A program made the translations under genes and the position numbers. A DNA stretch of 64,000 nt, taken from Pomphorhynchus laevis (Eukaryota; Acanthocephala; Palaeacanthocephala; Echinorhynchida; Pomphorhynchidae). The stretch covers positions 1 through 64,000 of the forward strand of contig WNNJ02002522.1 of NCBI GenBank assembly GCA_012934845.2. The letters are read 5' to 3'. This document shows, piece after piece, positions 42,801-53,510 of this stretch (the stretch's first letter is position 1; each line of letters starts with the position of its first letter). Under the pieces are notes generated by a model. The model saw only the letters and a program-made list of their open reading frames with translations. It had not been told where the DNA came from and made no database searches.

Positions 42801-43971
42801 ACCCTCCACCAAAACTTCTCAGCCATCTTCCCGCTCTTAGCTCAGGCGAACCACAACTTGACCATGTTTTTTGAGATATTACAGACAACATTGCTCCCGT
42901 ATCAAACTCCATTTCCACTTGAACTCCGTTTATTCTCACTTCCAATGTCGGTCCCAGGATATGGTCCCTTCGACAAACGTTTTGAATTTCGAGAAAAGCC
43001 AACTCTACAGCCTTATTATCACCATTCTCGTCTGATATCAACTGATGAATATTTTGTAGTGCTACCTTGCAGCATCGACGAATATGACCTATCTTACCAC
43101 AACGGTGACATTTTACGTTCTTAGCCCAACACTGTTGCTCATTTACGTGATTTGAACCATTACATCGTGTACAACGAGGCATGGAATTTTTATTCCATTG
43201 TGATCGACGTCCAGCACTTAATTTATTAACATGCGAAATTTCAACATCCTTTTTCGAGTCATTTGCATAATTCGAGCTGGTTTCCGTCGCTAACAAGTGC
43301 TTAGTAGCTTGTGTCATTTCCCAATTAGAAGCAATCCTAATTACATCGTCTAACGTAGGATTGTCTAATCGTAATAGACTCATACGTATTTCCTCGATTG
43401 GAGTATATGCAATTACCAGATCTCTCAATCTGTCGTCGATTGCTTGCTGTTCGGTTTGAATGGATTGATCGAAAAACGAACACTTACTAGCCAGGCCCCT
43501 TGCTTCCGCTATCCAATCTTTATGTGACTGATTGGCTTTTTGTCGACATTGCGTAAATTCGAATCTGGCTGCAACTATATGCATCGGCTTTTTAAAATGA
43601 CGATCGAGTTCCTTAATAATCATCTCGAAAGTAATGTCCTCTTTTTCGAAAGACGGAATCAATTGTCCAACCAAGCGAAAAATTTCTTGACCACAACTGG
43701 ACAGTAAGAATTGTTTTTGTCGCATCTGTGAATCAACTCTGTGCATGCCCAAAAAATTCTTCAGTTGAATCCCGTAATCAATCCACTTATCGTGATCTGC
43801 ATTGAAATGCTGAAACGCCGGTATATTGCAATCCTTATTGGGATTTTCACGATTTTGCAGACTTTCCATCAACTTCGTCAATGTACGTTGTTGTTCCCAT
43901 ACAATTTTCATAATGTCGTTCGACGAAAATTTTGAACCACCCTCGTCGCCAATTGTTGTGTTTTCAGACAT
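39817..43971 (-). CDS. Gypsy gag-pol polyprotein
   Basis: 1384 residues in one open frame. Gag spans about 1-260. Two zinc knuckles follow (CTRCNGSNHVNEQQC 267-281 and CHRCGKIGHIRRC 288-300). The aspartic protease has FDTGAMLSVIS (356-366). The reverse transcriptase (about 500-690) has SVLDLKDAYSQM (586-597), LPFGL (621-625) and YLDD (649-652). RNase H has LYCDACERGLGA (795-806) and TDHKPLKYI (864-872). The integrase has an HHCC domain (HAGHPG...CNDC, 1019-1055) and a DDE core D1083, D1137, E1173 with the usual D35E spacing. The start at 43971 lies inside the 5' LTR, so codons 1-6 are LTR-encoded. Gag and pol are fused without a frameshift. All catalytic residues are present. Confidence 0.93.
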   Translation of the reverse strand: MSENTTIGDEGGSKFSSNDIMKIVWEQQRTLTKLMESLQNRENPNKDCNIPAFQHFNADHDKWIDYGIQLKNFLGMHRVDSQMRQKQFLLSSCGQEIFRLVGQLIPSFEKEDITFEMIIKELDRHFKKPMHIVAARFEFTQCRQKANQSHKDWIAEARGLASKCSFFDQSIQTEQQAIDDRLRDLVIAYTPIEEIRMSLLRLDNPTLDDVIRIASNWEMTQATKHLLATETSSNYANDSKKDVEISHVNKLSAGRRSQWNKNSMPRCTRCNGSNHVNEQQCWAKNVKCHRCGKIGHIRRCCKVALQNIHQLISDENGDNKAVELAFLEIQNVCRRDHILGPTLEVRINGVQVEMEFDTGAMLSVISQKTWSSCGSPELRAGRWLRSFGGGLIKSIGQCQVTVELDNVAKLLNVEVVYETEKSLFGQPWIEAFNMSLPRQVRSRPRAINQLNLNQQGASDLNHMLLRFKELFNEDLGNIKDLEIKLQVDPSAIARCIPARRVPLPLKPKIEEELKRLLSNGTLEQVDSNCNYIEWASPIVSVLKKDNSIRLCADFKATINPYLNCDCFELPTFEEILSKIAGGTLYSVLDLKDAYSQMKVHQDSRKYLTISTPFGYYQYRRLPFGLSIAPILFQRYMNQLLGTIPGVAVYLDDVVVAGETRSEHIDRLRSVMTRLLNAGIRVKREKCLFLQEQVKFLGHVLDKGMVKVDPEKVDTIQNICPPSNPKELRTFLGTIGFLERFIPHLRSQCADLYSLTGVRANWNWTDRHQSQFELVKQSMLKPKILIPYDGKSNLKLYCDACERGLGAVLLQETKNNRYLPIAYASRKLSSAEINYSQIDREALALIFGVNKFRYFLLGRKFVLITDHKPLKYIFGNQRNLPKIANQRLVRWALLLSQFDYELECIPGKDNIIADVLSRFPCQGLDCAETSGTNDICVNLLCEDTPLLSATAIREATKQDLILKKVTQYVSIGWPNKVTDSNIHYYSTRRNELSFENGILLLGARVLIPTSLRETVLRALHAGHPGIVAMKSLSRYYVWWPGLDADIERSVQNCNDCQRFRNNEPNHPLHNWPVPSDIWTRIHVDFAGPSQQEYYFVVQCALSKWPEVIKMQCTSAHSTIKVLREIFARNGVPEELVSDNGPPFQSSEFANFLQSNGVKHVRVSPYHPRSNGLAERFIQVLKNKVIRPYNIHDRPKRLQQFLLSYRNTPHSATGKPPSIVFTGHRLTTLFDRLKPNLRSTLEGYQANNKIHFDKKSKPREFYSGEKVWYRQKSNEPWSAGEIEKRSNWTSYVVSNADQNYRLHADMLRKGEGIENREITNDADNDQEKMNSTLSQRIEITSDQSPLTITNSADEKNLEHDNCHRQLPRRSERVRKVPVRYGWNVAY
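43937..43951 (-). promoter_or_regulatory. Primer-binding site, tRNA-Ser(GCU)-like
   Basis: TGGCGACGAGGGTGG begins two bases after the 5' LTR. It agrees with the complement of the CCA end plus acceptor stem and start of the T-arm of tRNA-Ser(GCU) as I recall it. The same bases encode gag residues I-G-D-E-G-G region. Confidence 0.75.
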
Positions 43972-44145
43972 TGCAAAGCAAACGCTAACGTTTTTTAATT
44001 TTTAGTACAAACAAAACACCAGCGTTCAGAAACAGTCGCTATCCGACATATATAGTCAAAATACAAAGGCATACCGCCAAGCACATTGCTGCCAGTGATA
44101 ATCGTCATTGCCATACATTTGCAGTGTGTTCGTTCATACACAACA
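43954..44145 (-). repeat. 5' LTR (192 bp) of second Gypsy element
   Basis: Partner of 39596-39787. A TATATA (44048-44053 region) could serve as the TATA box in element orientation. The last 18 bases are translated as the first six gag codons. Confidence 0.95.
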
Positions 44146-44150
44146 TCAGT
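44146..44150. repeat. Target-site duplication TCAGT, right
   Basis: Partner of 39591-39595. Confidence 0.93.
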
Positions 44151-45284
44151 GTATAAACTTAAACATTTCACTTGCGGTTTTTGTACATCAGTACGACTAC
44201 TACAGTTATCCTGCTCATCTACTCCTGTATCACACACTACCACTCAGACCAATGCTGTTTTAGATGTTTCCCTCGCATCAACACCTGACTTCGCATCATA
44301 TAATCCCATTATTGAACCTACTCTCTCACACACTCCTCGTTCAACTACGTACCAAACTTCCATTAATCTTTCTCATTCTAACAATGCTAACGGCAAAGCT
44401 TTTCATCTCGTACCTCCTCTTTCCTATTCCTCCCCCAATCTAAATAAATCTCAAACTTCTTTATTCTCCTCACGAACTCCTTACTCGACCCCCCCTGTAT
44501 CACCTCTCAATAATTTACACCCTTCCATCAAAATCATTTCCAGTAACATTTCCGATCAACTAATTCAACACTCCATTCCTGTCACTCATGCCCCAACCTA
44601 TTTTAATTCTCCTTACTCTACCTCCCACGTAACACTTCCCAATAAGTTACATCCTTCATTTAAAATCATATCCAGTCACATCTCTGATCAACCGATTCAA
44701 CACCCCGCTCCTGTCACACTTGCTCCAACCAATATTAATTCTTTATCAAGCACCCCTGTCATTTCCACTTCTATCTGCTCATCTACCTCGACTCCAACCA
44801 GCTCTGTCCGTCCACCACTTCCACGAAATCGTTTTCCTTCGCGCGATCGCTGTATAATCATATCAAACTTAAAGCTTTCCGAATCTGCTTCTCCACAATC
44901 TCGCCTCGATGATGATGTATCTGCTTTCAGGTCTATCCTAGCAACCATTCTTCCTGATGATAACCCATCACTCTTCAATAATATCGCTCCTGTATCCTTT
45001 ATTCGTTTAAACAAATCCACTAAATCAAATCATCTCAGTCCTCCACTCTTAAAAATCGTTTTCCGACATAGTTCACATGCCTCTTCGGTACTCTCCCAAC
45101 GTTTTAAACTTCTTACCACTTCATCTACTTGCCGTATCTTTCCTGACCGCTCCCCTTCTGATATTGCCCAGCTCAATTTAGCTCGCATTGAAAAACATCG
45201 ACGTGAAACAAACGGCGAGTCATCCTTATCTATACGTAAAATCAACGGAAATTTTCACGTTCTTCACACAAGGCCAAAAATTCG

Positions 45285-48195
45285 ATGGCGTCCCATCTCT
45301 CCCCCTTGTCTTCTTCGCTAGTCGATCTCGCTCCTAAGCATACTTTTCGTCTTAGTCTATTCAATACTCGCTCCATTCTTCATAAAGCTGATATGCTTCT
45401 CGATATCTTCGATCAATTATCTATCGATATTCTCTGCATTACCGAATCCTGGCACACTGACTCCAACGATCTTGCGATTCGTCGTCTATGTCGCTCTGGT
45501 TGTTCTCTAGTTGAATCAGCTCGTCAAATTACATCTCATACATCTACTGCGTCTAACCATGGCGGTATTGTTGCCATTGCTCGTCACCCAATGTCTTTAC
45601 GTAAAATCAACGTTAACATCCGTTACACCTCGTTCGAATTACTCATATGCAGATTATCAACGCCTTTCCCTCTGGAACTTGTGATTGTATACCGTCCAGG
45701 TTCAGTTGACCCATCACGTATCTTCTTTAACGACCTTGCAGATCTAATGTCTCACTGTTCATTGTCTTATACTCCTTCTTTTGTTCTCGGTGACTTTAAC
45801 ATTCGTCTTGATCGCCCGTCTGACTCTGACTCTATCACTTTAACTAATCTTTTTTCTGATTTTAACTATAAATTACTTTCAACAAGCCCAACTCATATTC
45901 TCGGCGGTGCTCTCGACATCATTGCTGTTCCTAACTGCTTCAATGACTATACCTCCTTGTCAATTACTGATCCTGGTTTGTCCGATCATTTCCTTGTCAC
46001 TCTTACTCTTACTCGTCCCCATCCTCCTTCTCCGCCTTTACCATTATCTACACCAAGTCGACCCTGGAAGCTTCTCGATATCCCTATTCTCTGCACATCC
46101 TTACTCAATTCTTCACTCTTTTCACTTCCTCTTAACTATCTCTCTCCCGATGATCTCTGCATTCTGTTTGATTCTGAACTTACGTCGATCCTCAATAACC
46201 TTCTACCTAGTCGACTTCGACGTTCCCAGCGCTTGCGCCATGCTCCCTGGTTCGATTCTGACTGTAGTCTTTCTAAGCGTCGACTCCGTCACTCTTTTCG
46301 TATGTATAAACGCTTTCTTAAACGTTCACCCAATTCACTCCCTCCAAATCTTCGTGATTCCTACTTTTCTCAACGCCGTTCACATCTCATTCTTATACGT
46401 ACTAAACGTACTCTCTTTTGGCGAAATCAACTCGAGTCATCTTCCAACTCGAAATCTCATTGGAAAATCTTAAACTCAATTCTTTCACGATCATCTACCC
46501 CTTGTAATATAAATCCTGATGAATTTTCTTCTTATCTACAAACTAAGCTATCTAATTTACTTTCCCTACTACCCATAGCCCCCTTGTACCCACTCTTATC
46601 TTTAAATACTTCCCTCCCAGAACTATTCCACCTTCTTCCCGTTTCGTCTGATGAAGTTTCTTCGGTTCTGCTGTCATAACCTAATAAAACCTCTCCTTCT
46701 GACCCAATTCCCACTCACTTACTTAAAAATATCTGCACTTTTATCTTACCCTTCCTAACCACATTGTTCAACTCGTCCATCCGTAGCTGTACATTTCCTT
46801 CCATCTGGAAATGCGCCACTGTTCGTCCTATCATCAAAAAGCAATCTCTCGACTCTTCACTACCATCTTCGTACCGTCCAATCTCACTTCTCCCAACCCT
46901 CTCTAAACTCCTTGAGCGTCTCGTTCTTAAGCAAGTTAATACATATCTCTATTCCTCTAACTTATTTCCTCCCTTCCAAGCCGCTTTTCGCTCTAATTAC
47001 TCTACCGAAATTGCATGTCTTAAAGTTTATAACGACTTACTCATATCGCGCGATCATAAATTATGTAGTGTCATAGTTTCTCTTGATCTATCGTCTGCTT
47101 TTGACATCGTCGATCACTCGATTCTTCTCCATCGCCTTCGTCATGATTATGGCTTCTCTTTACCCACTGTATCATGGTTTTCTTCATATCTATCAAACCG
47201 TACATTTCGCGTATATTCTAACTCTTCTCTCTCCCATCCTTCGTCCATTCCGTCCGGTGTTCCGCAAGGCTCCGTATTAGGCCCTATACTTTTCTCTCTT
47301 CTTCTTGGTGATTTGTCTTCGATTTCTCATAAATTTAACTTCCATGTTATGCAATATGCTGATGACATTCTCATCTATGCTCATGCACCTGTTTATCGTA
47401 TTCGCGATCTTAGTGTTTCTGCTTCCGACTGTCTTGTCTCAATTTCCAATCATCTTTCTTCCCTTCGCCTTTCTCTGAATCCTGATAAATCCAAAATTAT
47501 GTGGATCCTACCTCGACGCCTCGGCTTCGAACCTCCCTCCGTATCATTAAATTCTAAAATTCTTCCTATCGTTGATAATCTCGTTTTCCTAGGCTTCCAT
47601 TTTGACAACCGACTTTCACTTAAACCTTTCGTTAGAGATCAAAGTACGCTCATCTACCTTGATACTCCGCAACCTCCGTCAAGTTCGTAGATTGATCGAT
47701 TTCCCTTCTTGTATGACTCTCATATCATCTCTCCTTTTTTCTAGACTCGATTATTGTCTTAGTCTATTTTCCAACTCACCTAAATCCACTCTTCTTCCCC
47801 TACAACGCATCGTCAACGCAGCTGTCCGAATTCTCCTCCGTCTTCGTCGTTTTGATCACACATCCTACCATCTTGCTTCTCTCGATTTGCCTACAATTTA
47901 TTGTCGTGTTCAAATTCGTCTTCTTATCGTTGCTTTCCGCCTTGTAACTTTTCATACCCCTTCATTTCTCAACCTTCCTTTTCTTGATAATTCTCGTCCT
48001 GTTTACTGCTCCTTGCGTTCCTGTAATTCCCTTCTTTTACATGTCCCAAACTACTCTACCTCCTTTGGACTCCGCTCCTTCCTGGTGGCTGCTCCTCTAT
48101 CGTGGAATCATCTGCCCATTCATATACGCCAATCAACTTCCCTGCAGTGCTTCAAACGACAAATCCGATCCCATCTGAACAATTTAACTGCTTGA
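45285..48195 (+). pseudogene. LINE ORF2 (APE endonuclease + reverse transcriptase), two lesions
   Basis: Endonuclease domain about 45300-46050: LFNTRSILHKADML, ITESWHTDSNDL, VIVYRPGS, GDFNIRLDRP, SDHFLVTL. The linker has APWFDSDC and LFWRNQLESSSNSKSHWKIL. The reverse transcriptase is at 46764-47690: YRPISLLPTLSKLLERL, FPPFQAAFRSNYSTEIACL, VSLDLSSAFDIVDHSILL, GVPQGSVLGPILFSLLL, MQYADDILIY, LSLNPDKSKIMWI. The C-terminal region is at 47602-48195. One TAA (46677-46679) replaces a codon that is Leu in the antisense copy, and a one-base gain near 47640 shifts the last part. This is the clearest view of the family. The YADD box and GVPQGSVLGP wording place it in the CR1/L2/Daphne group. Confidence 0.9.
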
Positions 48196-48224
48196 CTTTC
48201 TCATTTTTGTTTGTGGACTTGTAA

Positions 48225-48241
48225 GCGTACAGCTTGTACGC
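48225..48241 (+). promoter_or_regulatory. LINE 3'-terminal hairpin
   Basis: GCGTACA/TGTACGC with a GCT loop, just before ATTTGCCACATTAAATAAAT and the (ATT)n tail. It differs from the hairpin at 18344-18360 by a compensated base pair. Confidence 0.78.
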
Positions 48242-48278
48242 ATTTGCCACATTAAATAAATTTGTATTATTATTATTC

Positions 48279-51200
48279 TATTTGCTATGGCGTTTTTTTA
48301 TTTAGAAATGTTAATTTTACAGTTTATAGCATATTTTTCGGTTCTGTATACAGAACGTAAAATATTTTACAATTTTTTATAATTAAACACAATAGTTTCA
48401 AGCTTCCATTTATAAACGAATATTAAATACTCACAAAATTTGTAACAGAAAAAAAAAGAAATTAGGATTTTGCGTTCTAAATAAAAAGTTAATAATTTCT
48501 CTAAGATGATAGCAGAAGATATCGAAAAAATTTAGATTTTTGAAATAAGACTATTTTATTTCCTTTGTTACTATGAACTCACAGCTATAAATAGGAATGA
48601 ACTCAATATTTTAAATATATTTCTATTATTTCTTAATTTGTACCTTTAAAATGAATTTTGTTATGATTTCTATGCAGATAATAAATTAGCGCATTTATGA
48701 TTCATTTATACTACATTAAACTTGATGTCTGAACAATATACTCTATAAATCAAATTAATTCCGTTGATTTCGATACCGAGAGTGACTTTGTTTCGACACT
48801 AATTTTAGATTATGCATTTATATGATCCTATTTACATGCGTTAATAGGACCATTGATACGGTCTACATACGTTACATGTTCACTTTTGACGGAAAAGCAT
48901 GCATACTATTCTCTTTACGTTGAAATACGTTATCTGTTTGTAAACCCTGTGAAACAATAATCTATTTTCCAATGAATCCATATGACCTATTTTTCTATAA
49001 ATATTATTAATCTCCTAATTTATATACTCTGCAAATCATGTTAGCAACAATTTCGAATAATCTTCACTAATTTATTGATAAAACTCCTATTTTGGTGGGT
49101 ATGTAGCAATCGTAAATTAATATTTTCTACTTTTAAAATAAAGGATTTATGCAAATTAATCTTTCATTTATTTATTTGAACAAAGTATATAATTTTATGT
49201 TATATCTTGCATTAAACCATGAAGTGGCAATGGTGTAACTTTAAACTATTCCAAATTTATAAAAATTTAGTTTTTATACAATTCTCTTAATATTTTTACA
49301 ATTATTCTGTTGTGAAAAATCATTTACTTCCATTATATAATTTAAAGATTTTTTAGTTTTTTTTTGTTATATTTAGAATTAATCACACTCAGATACAAGC
49401 CTCTTACATTCTGATATCAAAATTAGTATGAAAGTATATAATTGAAAAATTAACTGAGAGCATTGTTATTAGCTATTAGCTATTACAAAACGCTATTTCA
49501 ATTATATTATCATTTCAAGATTTGAGTAGTTTACACTTGTGTAAGCAATTCACTAACTCGACCTTCTATGAAAAGCGTTTTGTGATGTAATTATTTTCTT
49601 AAATATTGAAATGGTCAAAGATGTGGCAACTTTCTTTTCTGGTATATATTTTAGCTGCAAGTAGCTAAACAAATCTAATCAATTTAGTAATAAGTTGCAC
49701 AAGAAACAAGTGGAAACATTTAAATTAAATTTAAAGTTAAAAATATCAGTTCAGCTTAATTAAATAAAAAGCCTATATACGCTAGATACTATAGCCAAAT
49801 TATACGTTGTATAGTATTGACAACAACACTATCTATATTTGGCAAGTGTTGCAATCATTATTTGAAAAAATAATAACTAATAAATAAATGGATCAAAAAA
49901 TTGCTTACAAAAACATCGCTTTTTGAAGAAATCTACAAATGTCTCTATTTAATCGAAAATGTCAAATTTAAAATTACAACTAAGAGAGTATTCATAATCA
50001 ACGACTGTTAAAGAGATTAGACAAAAACGACTGTTGGATCACATCGTATAGTGATATAGACTTAAGCACACATATTCTTTAAATGGAAGATAACTTGTCA
50101 TCAATCTGTATGTAAATTAATAAATGATATATTAAAAAATAGGGTATACCATTAAAATGCACAGGTTTTGTGCATTAAAAACCGTATTGCTATAAGAGTA
50201 CATATATAGAAGAATACGCACTGAGAATAATACAATTAAATATTCTATTAATTCACAAACTTTATAATATATGTTCAATATTATCTAGTTTATAATATAA
50301 AGCAAAAAAAACGAAACATGCAAGCAAATATTAGATACAAAATTTGTAAATCCGGTAAATATTATTTAACAAATGTATCTATTTCGTATATTACTTTAAT
50401 TATATTAATTTTATTTATATTTTGCAAATATAGATATAATTTTTATTAAAGTTATAATATTTATCATCTATGAACACTCGACGTCAACACTATTGATAAG
50501 TAAAATATCTTTAACTGATTTATTTGTAAAATGTTTTAGTTTGTACCTGAGGTCATGCTAAATAAAAATAACTTATATTTTATGCATAAATGGTTATACT
50601 ATGTAAACGTCTTTTGTATTTATTAAATTATAATATTAACTATTATAAAACTATCGTATCTTTAAATTTATTTATCTTACAAAATACTGATTTATGCTAT
50701 TAAAACAAAGTTATATGGTATAAATCATTGTATTAATATTATATAATTCAATAATTTACAACATTCAATTGATGGGTTATTGTATTATTCAATATTCGTA
50801 AAGAATAATATAGTCATTGTATTTCAAACTTCATCACTTTCTGGAATAAAGAGAAAGTAATGGATGCTAAACAATTAAAAATTATTATTCAATAGCAGCT
50901 AGCACCAATTGCAAACAGATAATGTCATATCATAACATTGTTTTGCATTCTTCTAAGCCATCCCTGATCGATTTTATTGCAATTAGATTTAAATTTAAAC
51001 ACGATTTTTTCAAATAGAGTGTCATTGTATTTACAAAAACGATGATCATGATTTACGATTTTTCTAGATTATTTAATCACTAATATATTATATTTGCCAA
51101 AATTCCTGATTTTGTAAATGGTCATGATCTAAAACCAATAAGCATGAATTTTTAAATTCAAGAATTAGTTGATCAATATAAAATCAATAAGAATAGTTTA

Positions 51201-52481
51201 GCATCATGCACATTATTCCGTCATTGTGCATGCATTGCAACCATATGTTTTCGCTTAAAATTATCTTTTTCCTTTTCAAAGTTAGTCAGCATATTCCTCG
51301 AACAAACAGTCATAAGAATAAAGAGCCATCGTCAATTTAATAATGCGATTTAGAAAAGTGTTTAAAGTGAAACGTTGGTATCAGTACTTTACGTTCAATT
51401 ATAAAATATTTTATTTAATATAACTTATATAATTTATTTATAACTATAGAAAAATAAAATCAAACGTAAAATTGATTTGCCACCATTGATTAGCAGATGT
51501 ACAAGTGAGTAAACTCAAATGTCACATAAAGATGCGAATCGAAAATGCCATTACTCAGAATTTCATATCGCATTTTTGCTTTATCAGCTTTGAAATTCTG
51601 CTTAATGAAACATTTTATGTGACACTAGATTTGCCAGATATACTTTTATAGCAGCACACCTGATAAAATTTCTTTGAGAATATTGCTTACAATAGATAAA
51701 GGAACTGTCAAAGACAGACTCTTATAGAATTGCAGCACAAAAAGCCGTAAACATTTATACTTCTAGTCCGACAGGTTGTTTGACACTTAACAATTTATAT
51801 ATTGACAATTGATTACGAATTAAAATTTATTTGTAAATAGAATATTAAGAATATATACGGAGTACAAGCTTTTCATAAAATTTTATGAATTTTAATTAAA
51901 ATTATTTTATTAAGAATTAAATGAATATGAAACATTCCGATAATGACGATAACTTTTCCTAATTTATGTACTCTGCAATTCATTTTCATACACTTATGTG
52001 AATTGCTTCAGATATGCTGACATATCTTTTTCAATTTCATACACTTTAGTGAATTCTAATTTTAAAGGAGTTACCGGATTAATTAATCCTTTAATTCTTA
52101 ATTATTGTTAATTAATAATTCATTAATCCTTATATGGATTGAAAAAAGGAGTTAACTAATAGATACTAGACTGATAAGTTACCAAACCGTCATATTTCTT
52201 ATTCGAAATTAGTTTACCTTCCATATTCTGAATATTTAGCCATAGTATCTATAGCAGCATACAGATATTTGCGAACGACGTTTAACGTGAAATTGATGGG
52301 GCAATTTAAAAGAGAAAGAAACTAATATTTTAAAAATTAATAAAATAAATAACAATGTAAATATGACTATAATTATATATAATTATTTTATTTATTTTTA
52401 TTGCATTACATATAATATACAACTCATTATAAAAGTGAATTGAATTTGAATGAGGAATGCGACGGTGTGATAACATTTAAA
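48279..52481. other. AT-rich gene-poor stretch
   Basis: About 4.2 kb without a recognisable gene or transposon. AT content is very high and frames are short. Some exon could hide here, but I cannot support one. Confidence 0.55.
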
Positions 52482-52690
52482 TTTGAAGAAAGCTGGCAAA
52501 AACCATCGCAAAATTTATTTAATTGAATATTTCGATGCCTAGCTGGCATCATCTTCAGCAATTGTAATTAGCTTGAATAAATTTTCTTAATTACAATTTG
52601 CGATGGTTTTTACCAGCCTTCTTCAAATTTTAGCTTGAACACTTATAAATTTTCTTAATTACAATTTGCGATGGATTTTGCCCAGCTCAA
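52482..52690. repeat. Repeat with inverted arms and hammerhead-like motif
   Basis: Arms 52482-52512 and 52597-52627 are inverted copies (29 of 31). The right arm and its left context (AAATTTTCTTAATTACAATT plus TTGCGATGG) recur directly at 52650-52677. Between the arms lies the motif described at 52521-52563. The layout resembles the terminal region of Penelope-like elements, but no coding part is present. Confidence 0.6.
52521..52563 (-). ncRNA. Degenerate hammerhead-like motif
   Basis: On the minus strand AATTG (52563-52559) pairs with CAATT (52525-52521) as stem I. CTGAAGA (52558-52552), one extra T, a 6-bp stem II GATGCC/GGCATC with loop AGCTA, and GAAA (52533-52530) follow. A short TA/TA stem III and an ATT triplet at 52528-52526 close it. 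The spare T and the ATT triplet make it a weak or dead ribozyme. Short-stem-III hammerheads of this design are known from Penelope-like elements. Confidence 0.45.
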
Positions 52691-52929
52691 ATTTAAACAT
52701 TATAAAAATGAATACTATAATTAATGAATTAATGCTGAAATATTTAATAAATTCCATTAAATTTTTATTTACAGCTTCTCTTAAACGTCAGTAAACACTC
52801 CAATGCATTATTTCTAAAACTAACTACATAATAAGGTTAACATATTTGGTTAACTTCTCAGCTGATAATAAATAACAACAAAAATTTCTTGACAAGGAAA
52901 AACAAATAATAAAACTTAAGATTTTTCCT

Positions 52930-53235
52930 GTCAACCACTGGTCTGGATGTCGAGTCGTGGAGGCAGTGCACGAACTAAACTACTCCAAACATCGCAATCC
53001 TGAGCGACAGATAAGAGTTCACTTTCAGATAGCCCTAGGCGGTCAACGGCCATTTTCGAGATTTGATATCTCCACCAGGATCGAGATCTACCTCGAGGTC
53101 TCTTTTCAAAGAGTTCAGCCTGGAAACCCTAGGAAGGCGATCCCTAAATATCCGCAGATCCCTGATCATAAATAGATCACTGATTATAAATAGATCCCTG
53201 ATCATAAATAGATTTATAAATATAAATAAATTTGA
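52930..53235. other. GC-richer island with 18-bp tandem repeats
   Basis: Clearly less AT-rich than its surroundings. Near 53150-53215 an AGATC-CTGAT-ATAAAT unit of about 18 bp recurs three times. Both strands have open frames of ~70 codons, which come from the repeat (for example the RSLIIN triplet on the plus strand). I cannot assign it to a gene or transposon. Confidence 0.4.
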
Positions 53236-53510
53236 AATAAGTGCTATAATGGCAAACAATGACTGTACAGGTATATCAACTTCAAATTAAGAAACAAACT
53301 ATAGATGACAAGTTTGCTACTAGCATATAATTACAAAAAATATGAAGGTATACAAATTGAAGGTAAAACCTTCCCCTACCAACGCTGATTTAATTTGAAA
53401 TTATAGATGATTTCAAATTAAATTTGAAAAATGTCAGACGAAAGTCTTTCTTTCAATCTAATTGCCAATAAAGCAATGAGTCGAAGGATATATGCATATA
53501 TATACTAAAT

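Larger units (their letters stand above)
39596..44145 (-). mobile_element. Gypsy retrotransposon, intact and young
   Basis: 4550 bp with 192-bp LTRs (39596-39787 and 43954-44145) that I cannot tell apart, TGTTGTG...CACAACA ends, and a TCAGT duplication. It has one long gag-pol ORF, a polypurine tract GGGGAAGAGG (39790-39799 region, minus strand), and a primer-binding site matching the 3' end of tRNA-Ser(GCU). It is inserted in LINE ORF1. Its integrase and RT resemble Mag-type Gypsy elements; the clade is inference. No envelope ORF is seen. Confidence 0.95.
39441..45321 (+). pseudogene. LINE ORF1, interrupted by Gypsy
   Basis: The 5' part, starting MPKKARSQIPVPDQQ, carries the Cys module VGCDSKDCDVWTLVRV and stops at the insertion site 39595. 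The 3' part resumes at 44151 with KHFTCGFCTS, the second half of the same Cys module, as comparison with the 14.9-kb copy shows. A Ser/Thr/Pro-rich linker follows with repeated IKIISSNISDQ-type blocks, then RDRCIIISNLK and SRLDDDVSAFRSILATIL. The last codons overlap the ORF2 start by 37 bp. The split means no ORF1 protein can be made. Confidence 0.88.
39290..48278 (+). mobile_element. CR1/L2-like LINE, best copy, split by a Gypsy insertion
   Basis: Full-length or nearly so: a tandem-repeat leader (39319-39395), ORF1 from 39441, ORF2 45285-48195, a 3' hairpin and an (ATT)n tail to 48278. The Gypsy element 39596-44145 plus a 5-bp duplication sits in ORF1. The close match to the copies at 14.7 and 4.6 kb shows one family that has amplified here. 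Only one stop and one frameshift mar ORF2. Confidence 0.92.

Noticed and set aside
40100-43935. Several plus-strand open frames within the Gypsy gag-pol region
   Set aside because: Shadows of the 1384-codon minus-strand frame.
52957-53290. Protein-coding gene in the GC-richer island
   Set aside because: Open frames on both strands arise from the 18-bp tandem repeat; no domain or splice signals support either.
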